Shown here piece by piece: positions 49,773 through 62,535 of a stretch of DNA of 64,000 nt. The position numbers were made by a program, and so were the translations under genes. The stretch is taken from contig CAJJDP010000011.1 of the NCBI GenBank assembly GCA_905182995.1, forward strand, positions 508,432 through 572,431, read 5' to 3'. The stretch comes from Paramecium octaurelia (lineage: Eukaryota > Ciliophora > Oligohymenophorea > Peniculida > Parameciidae). The notes under the pieces were generated by a model. That model was not told the origin of the DNA. It saw nothing but the letters and a program-made list of their open reading frames with translations, and did no database searches. Each line of letters starts with the position of its first letter. Within the stretch, counting starts at the first letter, position 1.

Positions 49773-50327
49773 TCAATCCTAGAGTTTATAAAAATATTAA
49801 GATATATCGTGAATAGCGAAATCTTCGTCAAGATCCTTGTTTTTGGATGTTCGCTATTTATTTTTTTTTGTAAATTAATATGGTGGTTTTTCTTTGAATA
49901 CTTTAATCATTTAGAGTTGCTCCTCTGGTGTGAATGATTAGTTAAATAGTTTTTGCTCTTGGTTGAGGTTGAATTTACGAAGGGTTCCACAAACTAAATG
50001 TTCAAATTTTTAATTCCAATCCTTAAAGTAGGGATCCTTTTGTTTGCAATCGGGAGGAGCGAATAAGTTGGAAACGTAATACTTACTTTTTGGGCTTGAA
50101 GATATGACTGGCAAGGCGACAATGCGGTCTTGGAATGACTGAACATTTCTGGTTGGAGTCAAATATCGAGGTTTAACTCTTTTCTTAGAAGGTTAAATTT
50201 ATATTGCAATGTTATTAATATCATGCTATTGAGCTAGAGAGGCATTTCTGGGTTTGTAGCGTTTAGCAAAGGAGACGTAAGCACTATTAATGGTGTCATT
50301 ATGTATTCTTTATAGATGATCATTCAT
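49773..50327 (-). CDS. hypothetical protein (184 aa)
   Basis: Single exon. Begins MNDHLQRIHNDTINSAYVSF. Basic, Gln/Lys/Pro-rich, with a central conserved-looking patch (SKYYVSNLFAPPDCKQKDPY then FKDWNQKFEHLVCGTLRKFN). Its ATG overlaps the end of the small Tim gene by 8 nt on the same strand. No other ATG lies near the start. No family recognised. Confidence 0.6.
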
Positions 50328-50541
50328 ATTATATTTATAATTTCAAAAACCCCTTATAAAACTTTTAGATGCAATTGGTATAGCAATTGGTTTCCTATTT
50401 GGCTAGATCGGGCTATTCAAAATTCAAGCACTTGTTTGCGCAGATATTGCAAAATACCTTCAACCTTTCGATTTGTTGGGTGTCATATTTAATTTTAGGA
50501 TCGGAAAGCATTTGTTCATTAAATTTTTCTAGTATTTCCAT
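50320..50541 (-). CDS. small Tim chaperone (Tim9/10/8/13 family, 73 aa)
   Basis: Mitochondrial intermembrane-space chaperone that escorts hydrophobic precursors. Twin CX3C motif is visible: CANKC at residues 34-38 and CYTNC about 16 residues later, followed by IQKFYKGFLKLQIQYE. An extra Cys precedes the first motif (FCNICANKC). Length and spacing fit small Tims; which member cannot be decided. Single exon; its TGA (50320-50322) lies inside the first codons of the next gene on the same strand. Confidence 0.85.
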
Positions 50542-50600
50542 AAAATAAATATAATTATGTTTGATGTAAATTATAATTAAAAAATATCCGTTAATATATA
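50542..50600. promoter_or_regulatory. 59-bp divergent spacer
   Basis: Fifty-nine AT-rich bases between the starts of the small Tim gene (minus) and the APC/C activator (plus). It must serve as a compact promoter for both; no motif could be defined. Confidence 0.45.
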
Positions 50601-51926
50601 ATGTAGAGACACCGATCAATTTCTAAGAGCAAAAGCTTTGACAGGTACCAATTCTTCTAGATTTTAGGCTAGTTCCAGAAAAAGTGAACTTGGATGATTT
50701 TCAATTCCATATGGTAGAAGATTAGTAGAGCGATTTAAAGAAAGATTTAGATTTGAATGAAAGACTGCGGATGGAAGGCAGTCAGGCAAAATATAATTAT
50801 TTTTTGAAATAGAATTTATTTGAGAGTAAATCACAATCAAGTTTATTTGTTTATTAAAGATAACCTTCTAAATATAAACCCTATATAATTAATAATGACT
50901 GTCCTTCACCTGTTAGAAAAATAAACAAAACGCCATATAAGGTATTAGATGCTCCTAAGTTAAAAGATGATTTTTATTGTTAATTAGTAGACTGGAGTGT
51001 AGGTAATTAGATAGGAGTGGCATTAGAAAATTCAGTTTACTCATGGAATGCTCAGACTGGAGAGACAACGCAATTGTTAGAGATAGAAGCTCCTTCATAT
51101 ATCAGTGCATTGAAATGGTGCAGTAGAAATGAGTTGATGGCAGTGGGTGATGACAATGGAGCTGTTCGAATTTACGATGTCAACAAAGGAACCATTTTGA
51201 AAACCTATGAAAACCATCACAAGAGAGTGGGTTGTTTAGATTGGAATGGCTTATGCATTACAAGTGGTAGTGGAGATAAGACCATTTTAATTTAAGATAT
51301 TCGAACTGAAAATGATTGCGAAATTGCTTTGTATTCTCATAAACAAGAAGTTTGTGGACTCCAATGGAATTAAAATGGATCATACCTAGCTTCAGGAGGC
51401 AATGATAACAATGTCATTATACATAACATCAGGATGCCAAACCAACCTCTTTATGTGTTCAGAGATCACAGTGCTGCCATCAAAGCCTTGGCATGGTCAC
51501 CTAAATAAAATAATATTTTATGTAGTGGTGGAGGCACAACCGACAAATCCTTAAAATTTTGGAATGTTTCCAATGGATTACTACAAAATAGTGTAGACAC
51601 TGGCAGTCAAATCTGTAATGTGAAATGGTCTTACAATACTAATGAAATAGTAACTTCTCATGGGTAATATTAATATGCCTAAATCACTTAGTTATTCCCT
51701 CAACCAGATCGTGGTTTGGAGAATGCCAAAAGCAGAGAGAATTGCTGTTCTCCATGGCCATTCATTAAGAGTGCTCTATCTATCGCTGAGTCCAGATGGA
51801 GAAAACATAGTGACAGGCAGTGGGGATGAAACTCTGAGATTTTGGAAATTGTTCCCTTAAAGACGTGAGAGTTCAATTTCTTCTCGAACTTCACTTTTTA
51901 ATCAAATTAACTTAGACATTAGATGA
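50601..51926 (+). CDS. CDC20/CDH1 (Fizzy)-type APC/C activator (424 aa)
   Basis: Substrate adaptor of the anaphase-promoting complex. A C-box-like DRLVPEK at about residues 15-21 is created by the first splice junction. Then DAPKLKDDFYCQLVDWS introduces a seven-bladed WD40 propeller (VYSWNAQTGETTQLLE, LAWSPKQNNILCSGGGTTDK, and THGYSLNQIVVWRMPK near the end). The protein ends in Ile-Arg, the tail that docks on the APC3 TPR groove. Introns of 23 and 28 nt; the second falls within the HGYS signature. CDC20 and CDH1 cannot be told apart with certainty. Confidence 0.92.
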
Positions 51927-52060
51927 TGACAAATGAAAAAAAATGTAATTTGAATATAGATTACATACTGCACAATTCTTATATATAATATACATTTTTC
52001 CATAACATTTACAATTAAAAACTAAAATTAATTTGTTTGTTTATAATTAATTAAGAATTT

Positions 52061-53551
52061 ATGAATTTGATAATTTTATCATATTTAGGCTATGCAATCT
52101 TGGCCCTCATAGCTTATCTTGTAATAGCACCAATACCAAAGCTCTTGTACTACAAGATTAAGTATGGATCAGCAGTGGACATCTATTACTTTCCAATAAT
52201 TGGACTTATAGGACAAATCATTATAGATTTGATATTTAGAAAAGATGCGTTCTATTCCCAAAAAAGATATGTGGTAAAGAATAACAAACTAAAATTACAC
52301 ATATCTAATGATTTAAAAGGTGGTGTTCACTTCTCTTTGGTTGATCCAAAACTGAAGAAGCTCGTATTTTTTGATTAAGAATCCTATAAGAAAATGGAAG
52401 GCATGCCTTTTGCTGATACATTCATGGATTAAGGATTGTTATTCCAAAACGGCAAGAGTTGGCATAAATCAAGACAAATGTTAACTAAACATTTCACATA
52501 TCAGGATCTATTAGTGATGGTAGAGACATTAAAATAGGAATGCAAAAAACTCCAATTGCAAGATGGCCCCATTGATATTCTGACTTTATTGAAGTAATTG
52601 ACTAGCACAACCATCACCAAAGCATTTTTTGGAAGTGAAAACAATGATGTCTCAGATTTGGGTGTTGAGGTCAATAAAAATATGGAAAAGATGATGCTCT
52701 TCTTTTTAAATCCTTTAATTGTTTTGAGATGTTTCGCATTGAAACTCAATAAGACCACAACTCCCTCATTTTTATTGTCCTCAGGTGAAAAGGCATTTCT
52801 TAGAGAACTGTAAGCTTAAAAATAACGAATAACATCTGAAATAGATAATGGGATCAAAAAAATCAAAGAGAATCAGACACTACAAGATAACATATTAACC
52901 ACCATGTGTAAAGAAATCATTAACAACAATATTACCAAGGAAGAAGCCATTCATTAATATTTCACCCTCTTAATTGCAGGCATAGATTCAACAAGTCATG
53001 TAGTGAAGAACTTTTGTTATGCCTTAGGTCTCTATCCAGAAGTTCAAGAGAGACTCAGAAAGGAAATACAAGGTTATGTCTAATAATTCGATGATCTAAG
53101 ACCACAACAACTAAGTCAATTTAAACTATTAGATAACTTTATTAATGAAGCATATAGACACTATACTGCAGTTCCTTCATTGTTCAATAGAATTGCTCTT
53201 AAAGATATCTAATTAGGAGAATTCACAATCTAAAAAGGATAGAGCATGGATTTAAATATGATGATGAGTCATTTTGACCCAGCTATTTTTGAAAATCCAC
53301 TCAAGTTTGACATTGATAGATGGAACTCCCCTTTATTAGATCCATATTCTTTCAGTCCTTTTTCAGCTGGTCCTAGAAATTGTATTGGATAACACTTGGC
53401 AACTTTGGAAATGAAGACTTTGCTTGTTTATTTGATTCTGAATTACAAACTAGAATTAAATAGCGGTAAGATCGTATTAGGATTGGCAAATATGTATGGT
53501 CCAACACGCAGAGATTTCTTAGTATTGAAAAATATTAATAAATAATTATGA
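52061..53551 (+). CDS. cytochrome P450 (496 aa)
   Basis: Haem monooxygenase, probably ER-anchored through the N-terminal helix (LIILSYLGYAILALIAYLVI). I-helix AGIDSTSHVVKN at about 306-317, the K-helix ExxR as EAYRHY near 363, and the haem loop FSAGPRNCIGQHLATLEMKT with Cys near residue 440. No intron at all, unusual among the long genes here. Its last codon and stop overlap the start of the SGT1 gene by four bases (ATGA at 53548-53551). Substrate unknown. Confidence 0.95.
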
Positions 53552-54672
53552 GTTCAAATCCTTATTTCTTGATTCTTCATCATCAATATGAACAGGCTCT
53601 CCCATTATTGGTTAGTGATGATTATGAGACTCTAGTAACCAAATCACTAGTTCAATAACATCTTGGTTAATATGACGATGCATTGTCCACATTGGATAAA
53701 GCAATCTAACTAAGCTCTGACAGATCTGAAGCATATTATAGAAAGGGTAGTCAGTGAAATAAATAAAGGATTGATAAACTTCGTTAGTGGAAAGATCTAA
53801 TAAGCAAAGTTAGATTTAAAAAAAAGCCTTGAACTCAATCCAAATCATAAGGAAACCCAATAATAACTTTTGAAATGTGAACTAGAACTAAAGAATGCCA
53901 ACTAACCAACTTAAGAATTGTAAAGCAAATATGCATTACTAGAATAACCCAGCAATTGAAAGAAATCCCAAAGAATTCTGAGGCTAATAAAACAGATATC
54001 TATTCTGCATCTGGAAAATTGATGTATAGATGGTATCAAACAGATCTTAAGGTTGGCATCGAAATACATCATGCATTACCCAATAATGCAGACTTAAAAT
54101 ATTAGTTTGAAAAATAAAAGTATTCAATATTTAACTTTTAGACTACATGTATAATTTCCTATTGGATAGGGAAACAACTTTGAACTTGATCTAGAGTTAT
54201 TTGATGAAATAATTCCAGAAACAAGTAAGGCTAAGGTAGGGTTGCAAACAATTGAAATCATTATGGACAAGAAGGATAAAACATTGAATTGGGGCGCTTT
54301 GCAGAAAAAGGTTGAGCAATAATAATAATAAATTCATATTGCAGAATAAGCAGCATATCCCAGTTCATCAAAAAAAAAGAAGGATTGGAGTAAAATAGAC
54401 AAAGAAATTGAGGAGGATATCAATAAGCACAAGGAAGAATACGGTGAAGATCCTTTGAATAGTTTGTTTAAGTAAATTTATCAAAATGGGGATGATAACA
54501 CAAAAAAAGCTATGATAAAATCAATGTAAGGGTCAAGAGGAACAATTTTGTAATAAATTGAATGCAATTATTGTTTAGATCAACTAATTGGGATGAAGTT
54601 AAAACAAAAGATTATGAGAGCAAGGATAGACCATCGCCTCCAAAAGGATAAGAATATAAAACTTTAGGATGA
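53548..54672 (+). CDS. SUGT1: SGT1 co-chaperone (TPR-CS-SGS, 342 aa)
   Basis: HSP90 co-chaperone linking to SCF ligases and kinetochore assembly. TPR part at residues 5-115 (LVQQHLGQYDDALSTLDKAI, AYYRKGLINFVSGKIQQAKL), CS domain about 160-245 (LMYRWYQTDLKVGIEIHHAL, then FPIGQGNNFELDLELFDEII and LNWGAL), and SGS domain at the end (DWSKIDKEIEEDINKHKEEY, MIKSMQGSRGTI, TNWDEVKTKDYESKDRPSPP). Four introns (22, 23, 22 and 29 nt). The ATG at 53548 is the only early Met in frame, so the overlap with the P450 gene looks real. Confidence 0.92.
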
Positions 54673-54704
54673 GTTATTATTAATAAACAAATAAATTTAA
54701 TAAA

Positions 54705-57700
54705 ATGAAAAAGAAATAAGTGGAACATCGAATGATATTGACAACCATTCCGCCTGCACTTGATATTGGATTTACTGCTGTAACATCTGTGTCTAATTTG
54801 GTATTCCTGCTTGAAAATCCTAATGACTATCCCGTGTAGTTTCATTTTGAATTTTAGAAATTTAAGATCACTCCAGATAGGTAATACATAGTGTTTATAT
54901 CATAGGGGATAGTTAGCTCCTGGATCAAAAATCAATTTTACTTTGACTTATGCTCCTCTGTTGGCAGAAGTCATTGTTGCATCAATCATCATGCACATTC
55001 AATATGAAGAACCCAGAGTCATCAAAGTATCAGGAATTGGCAAATATCCTTTCTTATAATTGAATACAAAAAAACTCAATTTCGAAACTTTATTGATAGG
55101 TAAAACAGTAACAAAGGAAATCACAATTAAGAATTCATCAGAAGTTACAGCCCAATTCTAAATCACAAAAATGATAGATGATGAGTTCAAAGACAATGCA
55201 TTTTCATTAGATTACTCTGCAGGTGTCATTCCTCAAAAAAGCACTTTTTTAATCAAGGTTACATATTAACCTTAAATCCTTAATGTTTCAGTTATTAGAT
55301 TTAAAGTCATATGTTAAGGAGGAAATGAATTAACATTCGAATGTGTTGGATCTGCAGTCGAACATGCGGTGTATTTAAGTGAAAAGTCCATTAACTTTGG
55401 GGAGATAAAGATTGGCAATCAAGCGACAAAGTTATTGACTATCCACAATGATTCTGATCTCGCTACATCTTATTAATTTTATACTGACATGAATAACATT
55501 TTCAGCTTTAATAAAATTAGAGGCCTTATCTAAGGTAAAAGCTTTGATCGAATCATTGTCACTTTCACACCTAGACATACGATTAATTACTACGAAAGAG
55601 TTTATTGTGTTGCAAGCAATCAAATTAAATTTGTGGATTTAATTGGCACATGTTATGACCTTTTGATCAAACCTATACCATTGCTTCAATAGCATATTGA
55701 CAATTTCAGAAGAAGAGTCATCCAAGGAAAATTAAGTGAAGTGGATTTCAAATATATGGAGAATTCTTATTTGATGAAAATTAATTAATAAAATCAAAGC
55801 AACCTTCAAGGAGAATGGCAAGAAAATCCTAATCAAACTGTTTAGTATAAAGAATTAATGCTTCCTCCATCTTCAGATTATAGATTGATTAAATTTTCTG
55901 AAGACTTTATAGATTTTGGCTATGTAGAATGTTATTAATCAAGTGGAGCAAGGGAGTTGGAATTGCATAATAGGCTTAATTGTAAATTGACCGTTTTTTG
56001 GACAATCCAAACTCATCCCACTGTTAATGGAGAGAAAGTGCCTGTTTTCACGGTTACTCCAGAGACACAATCAGCACAAGCAAATTCTAAATGCAAATTT
56101 TCGATTAGTTTTAGACCTACGAAATCCTCTTACTACTATTTTTAATATATTCAATTCTTTGCAATTAAATATAATCCGAAGCTTACGAAGAAGATACTAG
56201 ATTCAGTTAAAAATAACAAAGGCTCTATTTTGAATGAATCATTTGGAAATGGTGCAAATTTAAAATTATCTTAAACTGGAATCACTAATCAAAAGAATAC
56301 TATAGATTTCATATCTAAAGAAATGATTCCTACCTTCAGTGGATAAATTGGCTGTGTAGGACATTCATTTGGGATTAATTCTTAGCCTTATATTCCAATT
56401 GTAGAACTTAGACCATCTAACAAATTGTATTTCCCTCCTTGCACAATAGAGGAATCTGTCTATTAAACAGTAGAATTCATTAACAAGTCAGACACTCCAA
56501 TCTATTTTAATTTTAGCCCAGATCCAACAAGAACCTTTAGAGTATTTCCAAATCAAGGTTTAATTTTTGGTAAGTCATCATAAATGATTATTGTCGAATT
56601 TGTGCCAGTTGAAAATAAGGCCTATAATCAAACTCTGGTTTGTCATATGAATCATCAATCTTCGAATTAAATAACTCTGCAAGCTATAGGATACTGTTCT
56701 ACTCCTTCGCTGAAATTGTAAAATGATGGCAAAGTCTTCTTCCCACCTTCCTTCGTTGGAGTTTACTCTAGGTAAAAGATCACGGTTCACAACGAATCAA
56801 GAGTGCCAATGAGTTACTCAATTGATGTCCCTGAGAAATACTAAAATGAATTATACATTGAGCCTCCATCAGGCTAGATTAAACCCAATGAAGTACTACA
56901 TCTAGACTGTCAATTTATCCCTTACAAAAAGAAGAAAGAATATAGAATCAAAGTTCCTATGACTGCTACTGAAATTCTTGCAGACAACTAAAATCTGATT
57001 GGGTATCATATTCCAGGATCAGGAAATCAAGACTTTCCACTTGAACAAAGAAAACCAATCGAATTGTCTTATCAATTTGAGATATTTGGCTAAGGTACAG
57101 ATGGAGAGTTGGAACTTAATGTTAAACAAATCGACTTCAATATTATCAAAGTTAATTTCAATACTAAAAAATATGCTACTTTAATTAACAATTCAAATTG
57201 CACATTTTATATTGAATTAGTTCTTAGGCCAAGAAGTAAGGATAAGGATAAAATTGATCATTCAATGATTAGTCTTATTAACAGATCCTTCACTCTGGAT
57301 TTATAGAATGGAATTATTGCTGCCAATTCCAAATTAGACATTGGAATTATGTTTAATCCAATAGAAGTCTGTGAATTTGATCTAGTCTTAGATGTTATTG
57401 CAACTGAAAAGAATCCAAAAGCACCTAAAGGTCCTAATCACTTAAATAAAAAAATTGTATCATAGAAGTGCAAATTAGAAATCAAGGCCAAAGGAAGTTA
57501 TCCTTTGCTGAAGATTGCTGATGTGAGAAATGATTCAATTAGTGTTGCCACTCTATGGGAAAACTTTTAAATCAATCAAATTAATACAGAATTAGCCAAG
57601 GATTTAAATGAAGATGAATAGAAGTTTTTGAAAATCGAATAATTGACATTTGACCAAGCTTAATAGTTATAAAAGAGATTGAGAAGTTATGATTGGAATT

Positions 57701-59347
57701 TTGGATACTTACCTTCCAAACCTTAAGTAAAATCAAGGAAAATAGTCATAACAATTTAGAACATTGGAGGTACAGATTTAGAGTGGCAATTTAAATTACC
57801 ATCTGATCATCAAATAGAATTAGAACCTTGGGCTGATCCTGGAGAACCTACTGAAGAGGATACGTTTGAAAAAGCCATTTTAGAAAAGAACATATTTTAA
57901 ATCAGACCCAAAGGTGGTGTTATAGCTCCAAAAAGTTTCAAGGACATAGAGCTAATCTACACTCCTTGTAATTTAGATGAACAACTAAAATCAAAGGGAA
58001 TCTCTAATGAGAGTCATTTCCTAAGAGTAGTATTGCAAATTTTGAATGGAAAACCATTAGTTTTAAATTTGAAAGGAACAACACTTGCTCCATTGGAAGG
58101 TAGATTGGCTGTTAAGAAAAACTCATTTGAGTTGCCAGAAACTCCAGTTGGATTATTGTAACCTGTTAAATATCCAATAGAAATCTAAAATGTCGGAAGT
58201 TCGAAAGTGTCTTATAAAACACTTGTGTAAGAAATGGACATTGATGGAGAGATCATTGATTCTTAATTTAATGTATTTGATATTCAGAATCCTTAAGGAT
58301 CCCTCTTACCAAATGAGAAACAATATTTGTATTGCCTATTTAAACCATTAGAATAGAAGACCTACTACTTTGAATTACTGGTTGAGGTTTCAGATATGGT
58401 CAAAGTTATTCAACCAGTGAAATTGGCCATCCAAGGAAGAGGATATGCAAATCAACCTAAAAACTAAGTTTAAAAATAAGCAATAGAAATTCCCAGATAA
58501 AGATCGCATCAATCTCCTATAGGTTCAAAAGTGTTCTTTTCTTTGGAAGAAATAGATTTTGGAGAATTACTACCTTTAAAATCTGCACATAGAATGATCA
58601 TTTTGTACAATCAATCAGCAGATAGAAAATTTACATTTGATTTTGGTGTCTCATAATTCACACTCTCAAATAATAGACCAGGACTCTGTTGTGGAGATGA
58701 ATTTTTGATTGAACCTATATAGGGAGAACTCGAACCTTAGTCATTTATTGAATTGAAATTAACATTGACTGCAGCCTCAACTCCTTCAGTATACGAGGGA
58801 GAATGTGAATGCACAATAAGTTGGGAAAATAAAAATTAGCAAGTGAATACTTCATAGATAAGTTAAAATTCGTAAGCAATAACAGTAGATAAAGAAACCT
58901 TGTTTTTAAGAATTAAAAAGAAATCAAGTTTGAATGTGGAATTAGTGAACTCGTTTAAATAGCCTCCTCCTCCCATTCATAACGCTATGGCCCATCCTTT
59001 CTAATAACTATTAGGTTAGATCATTACAGAGGTTTTGACTGACTCTCATACTGACTAGATTCTAAGAGCACTAGATCAATAACCAATAACGCTCTATTAA
59101 CCTGAATAACAACCTAAGGAAGGATAGGACATCTAAGTGGAAGATTTGTAAATATTAATATTTATAATTTAGAACAATACCAAGAGACTACAAAGATTAT
59201 AAGACAATGTTTCTAGAGGATGAATTCATCGAATTGACTGATTTAATAATGGAAAATACATTCTTTAATATAATCTAAGAGACCACAAGAAGAGAGTGTG
59301 ACTTATTACGTATTTCAAAGACTTTTGTCACACCTGCAAATAAGTGA
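54705..59347 (+). CDS. CFAP65/Hydin-like ASH-domain flagellar protein (1,530 aa)
   Basis: Many tandem immunoglobulin-like ASH/MSP units, each with the pattern 'F(N/G)xVxVG..., hydrophobic, LxNxSxxxxxF': examples are NFGEIKIGNQATKLLTIHN, KLYFPPCTIEESVYQTVEFI, FFPPSFVGVYSRQKITVHNE, SFELPETPVGLLQPVKYPIE and DFGELLPLKSAHRMIILYNQ. Such proteins (Hydin, CFAP65, CFAP47) belong to axonemal central-pair structures. Only two 25-nt introns, one near each end. Shorter than animal CFAP65 (about 1,900). CFAP65 is my best guess among the group. Confidence 0.75.
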
Positions 59348-59430
59348 TTATGATAATATAATGAAATATTATTTTAATTTATTTGATAACTATCAATTAA
59401 AGTTTATTTTATAGAAAGAAAATAAGTACT

Positions 59431-60389
59431 TCAGTTTTGAGTTGTTTCATACTCTTATTGGGTTTATAATTTATCGTTCCACCTTACTCTAATTCCATAC
59501 TGCCAGATTCCCTCTCTTTACTATCCATCTTCTCTAATGTAGACGCCCTTTCCATGCTATTGTCCATTTAACCATTCCCCAATGTATTTTCTGCCATTCC
59601 ATTTATAAGTTCCAAAGCCATGTCTTTTATCTTCTTTAAATTCTCCTGTGTATTCTCGATCATCTTCCCATTTCATGACTCCCTTGCCCCACAGTTGTCC
59701 ATGTTTAAAATCGCCTTCATAAGTTTTTCCATCTGCCCATTTATATGTACCTTATCTCAGTTGGATATTAATGAATACCTTATCCGCTAATTACTCCATT
59801 TTCAAATGTTCCAACATATTAACATCCATCTTTGGTAACTAGTTTTCCCTTGCCATGTCGAGCACCCTTATAAAACTCTCCTTCATAGTAAGAGCCATCT
59901 AGATAATTATGCCTTATACATTTACTCGAACATTATTCCTTCCCTTATCCATGTTGTTTGTCATTCAGCCATTCGCCTTCATAATATGATCCGTCAGTGC
60001 TTATAAATTTGCCTATGCCATTTGCCTTATCATCCATCCATTGTCCTTCATAAATATTCCCACTGATATTCACTAGTTTTCCATAACCTTAAGCTTTATC
60101 ATTTATAAAATCTCCTATGTAATAAGATCCTTAAATCACTGACTTAATTACCATCTGGCCATGTTTGTTTTCCTCTCCCATGTCTGGCTCCATTCAATAA
60201 GTCACCTTCATATATCGCACCAGTTTCCAATCTCAAAATCTGTTTATCCTCCACTTGTTATGACATTTACGCTGATAGATGATAATATTCATCACTGAGG
60301 ACACCCTCAATAACTTCAACCTCTGAAACGTTAAGTATGATAGGTTTATCCACAATGATTTTTGAACATAGACCAGAACAGCTTCCCAT
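59431..60389 (-). CDS. MORN-repeat protein, probably lipid-anchored (about 302 aa)
   Basis: At least eight MORN units of the form YxGxxxxGxxHGxGxxxxxDG: AIYEGDLLNGARHGRGKQTW, IYEGQWMDDKANGIGKFIST, YYEGEFYKGARHGKGKLVTK, TYEGDFKHGQLWGKGVMKWE and YIGEWLNGQQHGKGVYIRED. The start MGSCSGLC fits myristoylation and palmitoylation, so it likely sits at membrane or cortex. Introns of 22 and 28 nt. A 21-nt GT-AG stretch near 59915-59935 is probably coding because reading it through gives a normal Asp-Gly before the repeat. Confidence 0.88.
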
Positions 60390-60570
60390 TTTAATTGAAT
60401 TAAATAATATATAACTTACAACTATCATTAAATAAGTTTGTAAGTGCACATAAATAAATGGAAGTGAAAGATTGGAATAATCTTAAGGCAGGGAGAAGTG
60501 CTTTATTTAGGCAATATCTATTTAAAGCATGATATTAGGATATAATTATTAATAAAATAAAGATTTAAAT

Positions 60571-62495
60571 ATGCTGAGGTTGGTGAGCAAGAAGTCATTC
60601 TCCTCTACATTTAATGTGTTGGATACATTCAAGACTCTAAAAAGCGTGGTAATATACTAAAACATTTAGAAAGATCACTGCCCCTATCAGACACATAAAG
60701 TCATACGTACGATAAGATGGAGTGCACAGTTCAATGACACCAAACTTGACTTATTAGGCTTTCGACGAAGTGCTTCATGAATATTATGCTGCCTATTCTG
60801 GAAATCCCTTCCATCTACAAGTTTACAATAACTTAGATAATATCTAAACAGTCAACTTTGGTACAGTAGACAATCCCTGTGTGATTTTTACTGCTGATAC
60901 TCCCTTCAGATATGTTGGATGCACTGGTTTACAGAATGAAGATGATTATGAATAACACGAAATCCACCTCTTCATGTTAAGAGAAGGTCCATTGTAGAGA
61001 TGTCCAATGTGCGGCCAAGTCTTCAAATTGGTTAGACTCAGACAATAAGAGGATGAGGAAATGTCCTACTATAGAGATTCATTCCATCCCATTGATATTT
61101 TTGAATTGGATGTAAAATAAATCAATTATCTTAGAATGAAAATGTTTAATCAATTAACATGTTCAAAATGTGGACTCACAGAGAAGCTTCCCTATTTGAG
61201 AGTGCATTATATGAATAAAACATTATGGTAACGATGGATAACGATGTGCACGACAGATTACTTGTTGATCCAGCCTATAGAATGTGGAGATTCCAACATG
61301 GTGAAGATAAATTAAAATACATTGATTAATAATTGAAATAAGCAGGTTACAACGAAGAAAGAATCTACAGAAATCCAAAATACAAGTTACCCATGTAAAA
61401 GGCAACATATGCAGCTGTCATTGAAGCAGAGAAGGTCTTGGCTATCTAAGAGAGATTAGAAAGAAAAGTGAACAGATTCCATGTTAGAGAATATCTTGAT
61501 TTTGCTAATCATGCCAGAAGAGAAAGAAGAATGAGATTGAGATAAAAGGAAAGATGGGAGAACAACTACACTTACTTCTATGGAGGTCTTACTGAAGAAG
61601 AATAATTATACAATGATTACTTTGAAACAGATTAAGAATTGTACAAGGACGACGAATAAGTCGAATAGAGAATCGATGAGGCCGTTGCTTAGGTTGATCC
61701 TAAATATAGTCCTCTCAGATTTGACTTCCAAGAAGCCTATACTCACAATCCTGAAGAAGATTAAACATCACTTCTTGAAAAGAAATTGTGGAGATTCAAG
61801 TATAGATTAGCATTTGATTGCACCAAAGATTATCAAGTCAGAGAAAGAAGATTAATTGAAAGACATTTAGCAAGAATGACTAAGGATCCAGAATATGTTG
61901 CTGTTTTCAAGAATCTACAAACTGCTGTTAATTCAGAAAATGAATTTGCTCTCTTATAGGCTGAAAAGGACTATTATAATCTTGCAGCTAAGGAAGGATG
62001 TAATATTAATATATCATTTATTTAGTCCTTTAATACAAGGATTACTTTGAAGGAGATACATCAGCTGAAATCGAATTAGTTGAGGAATTGTACAAGGCCT
62101 CTCCTTTGGCATTCAGCAAAGTCTTTGTTAATCATTCTGCAAGATTAGTCTAATAAGAAGGATTCTAGAAATTCCCTAAAAGAGCTTGGAATGATAGTCT
62201 TGGATTAATTTAAAATTATGTTTTGGATTTCTAGGACTTTTCATCCAATATTGTACCAAAAGCCTAAAAATTAGCTAATTATGCTGGTTTATAAAATGTA
62301 TTTAAAATGGCAAATAATATAGGTACTTCCTGCTGATGAATAAGAGTTGGTAAAACTTGGTTTGGATAAGACTGAATAAATTGCAAGATAAAAAATTGCA
62401 TAAGCTTAAGAAAAACCATAATTAAATGAACCACCTAAACAAGCATAACAATAGGCTCCTCCAAAGGTTGAATAAGAACCATAATAATAGAAGCC

Positions 62496-62535
<40 letters not shown>

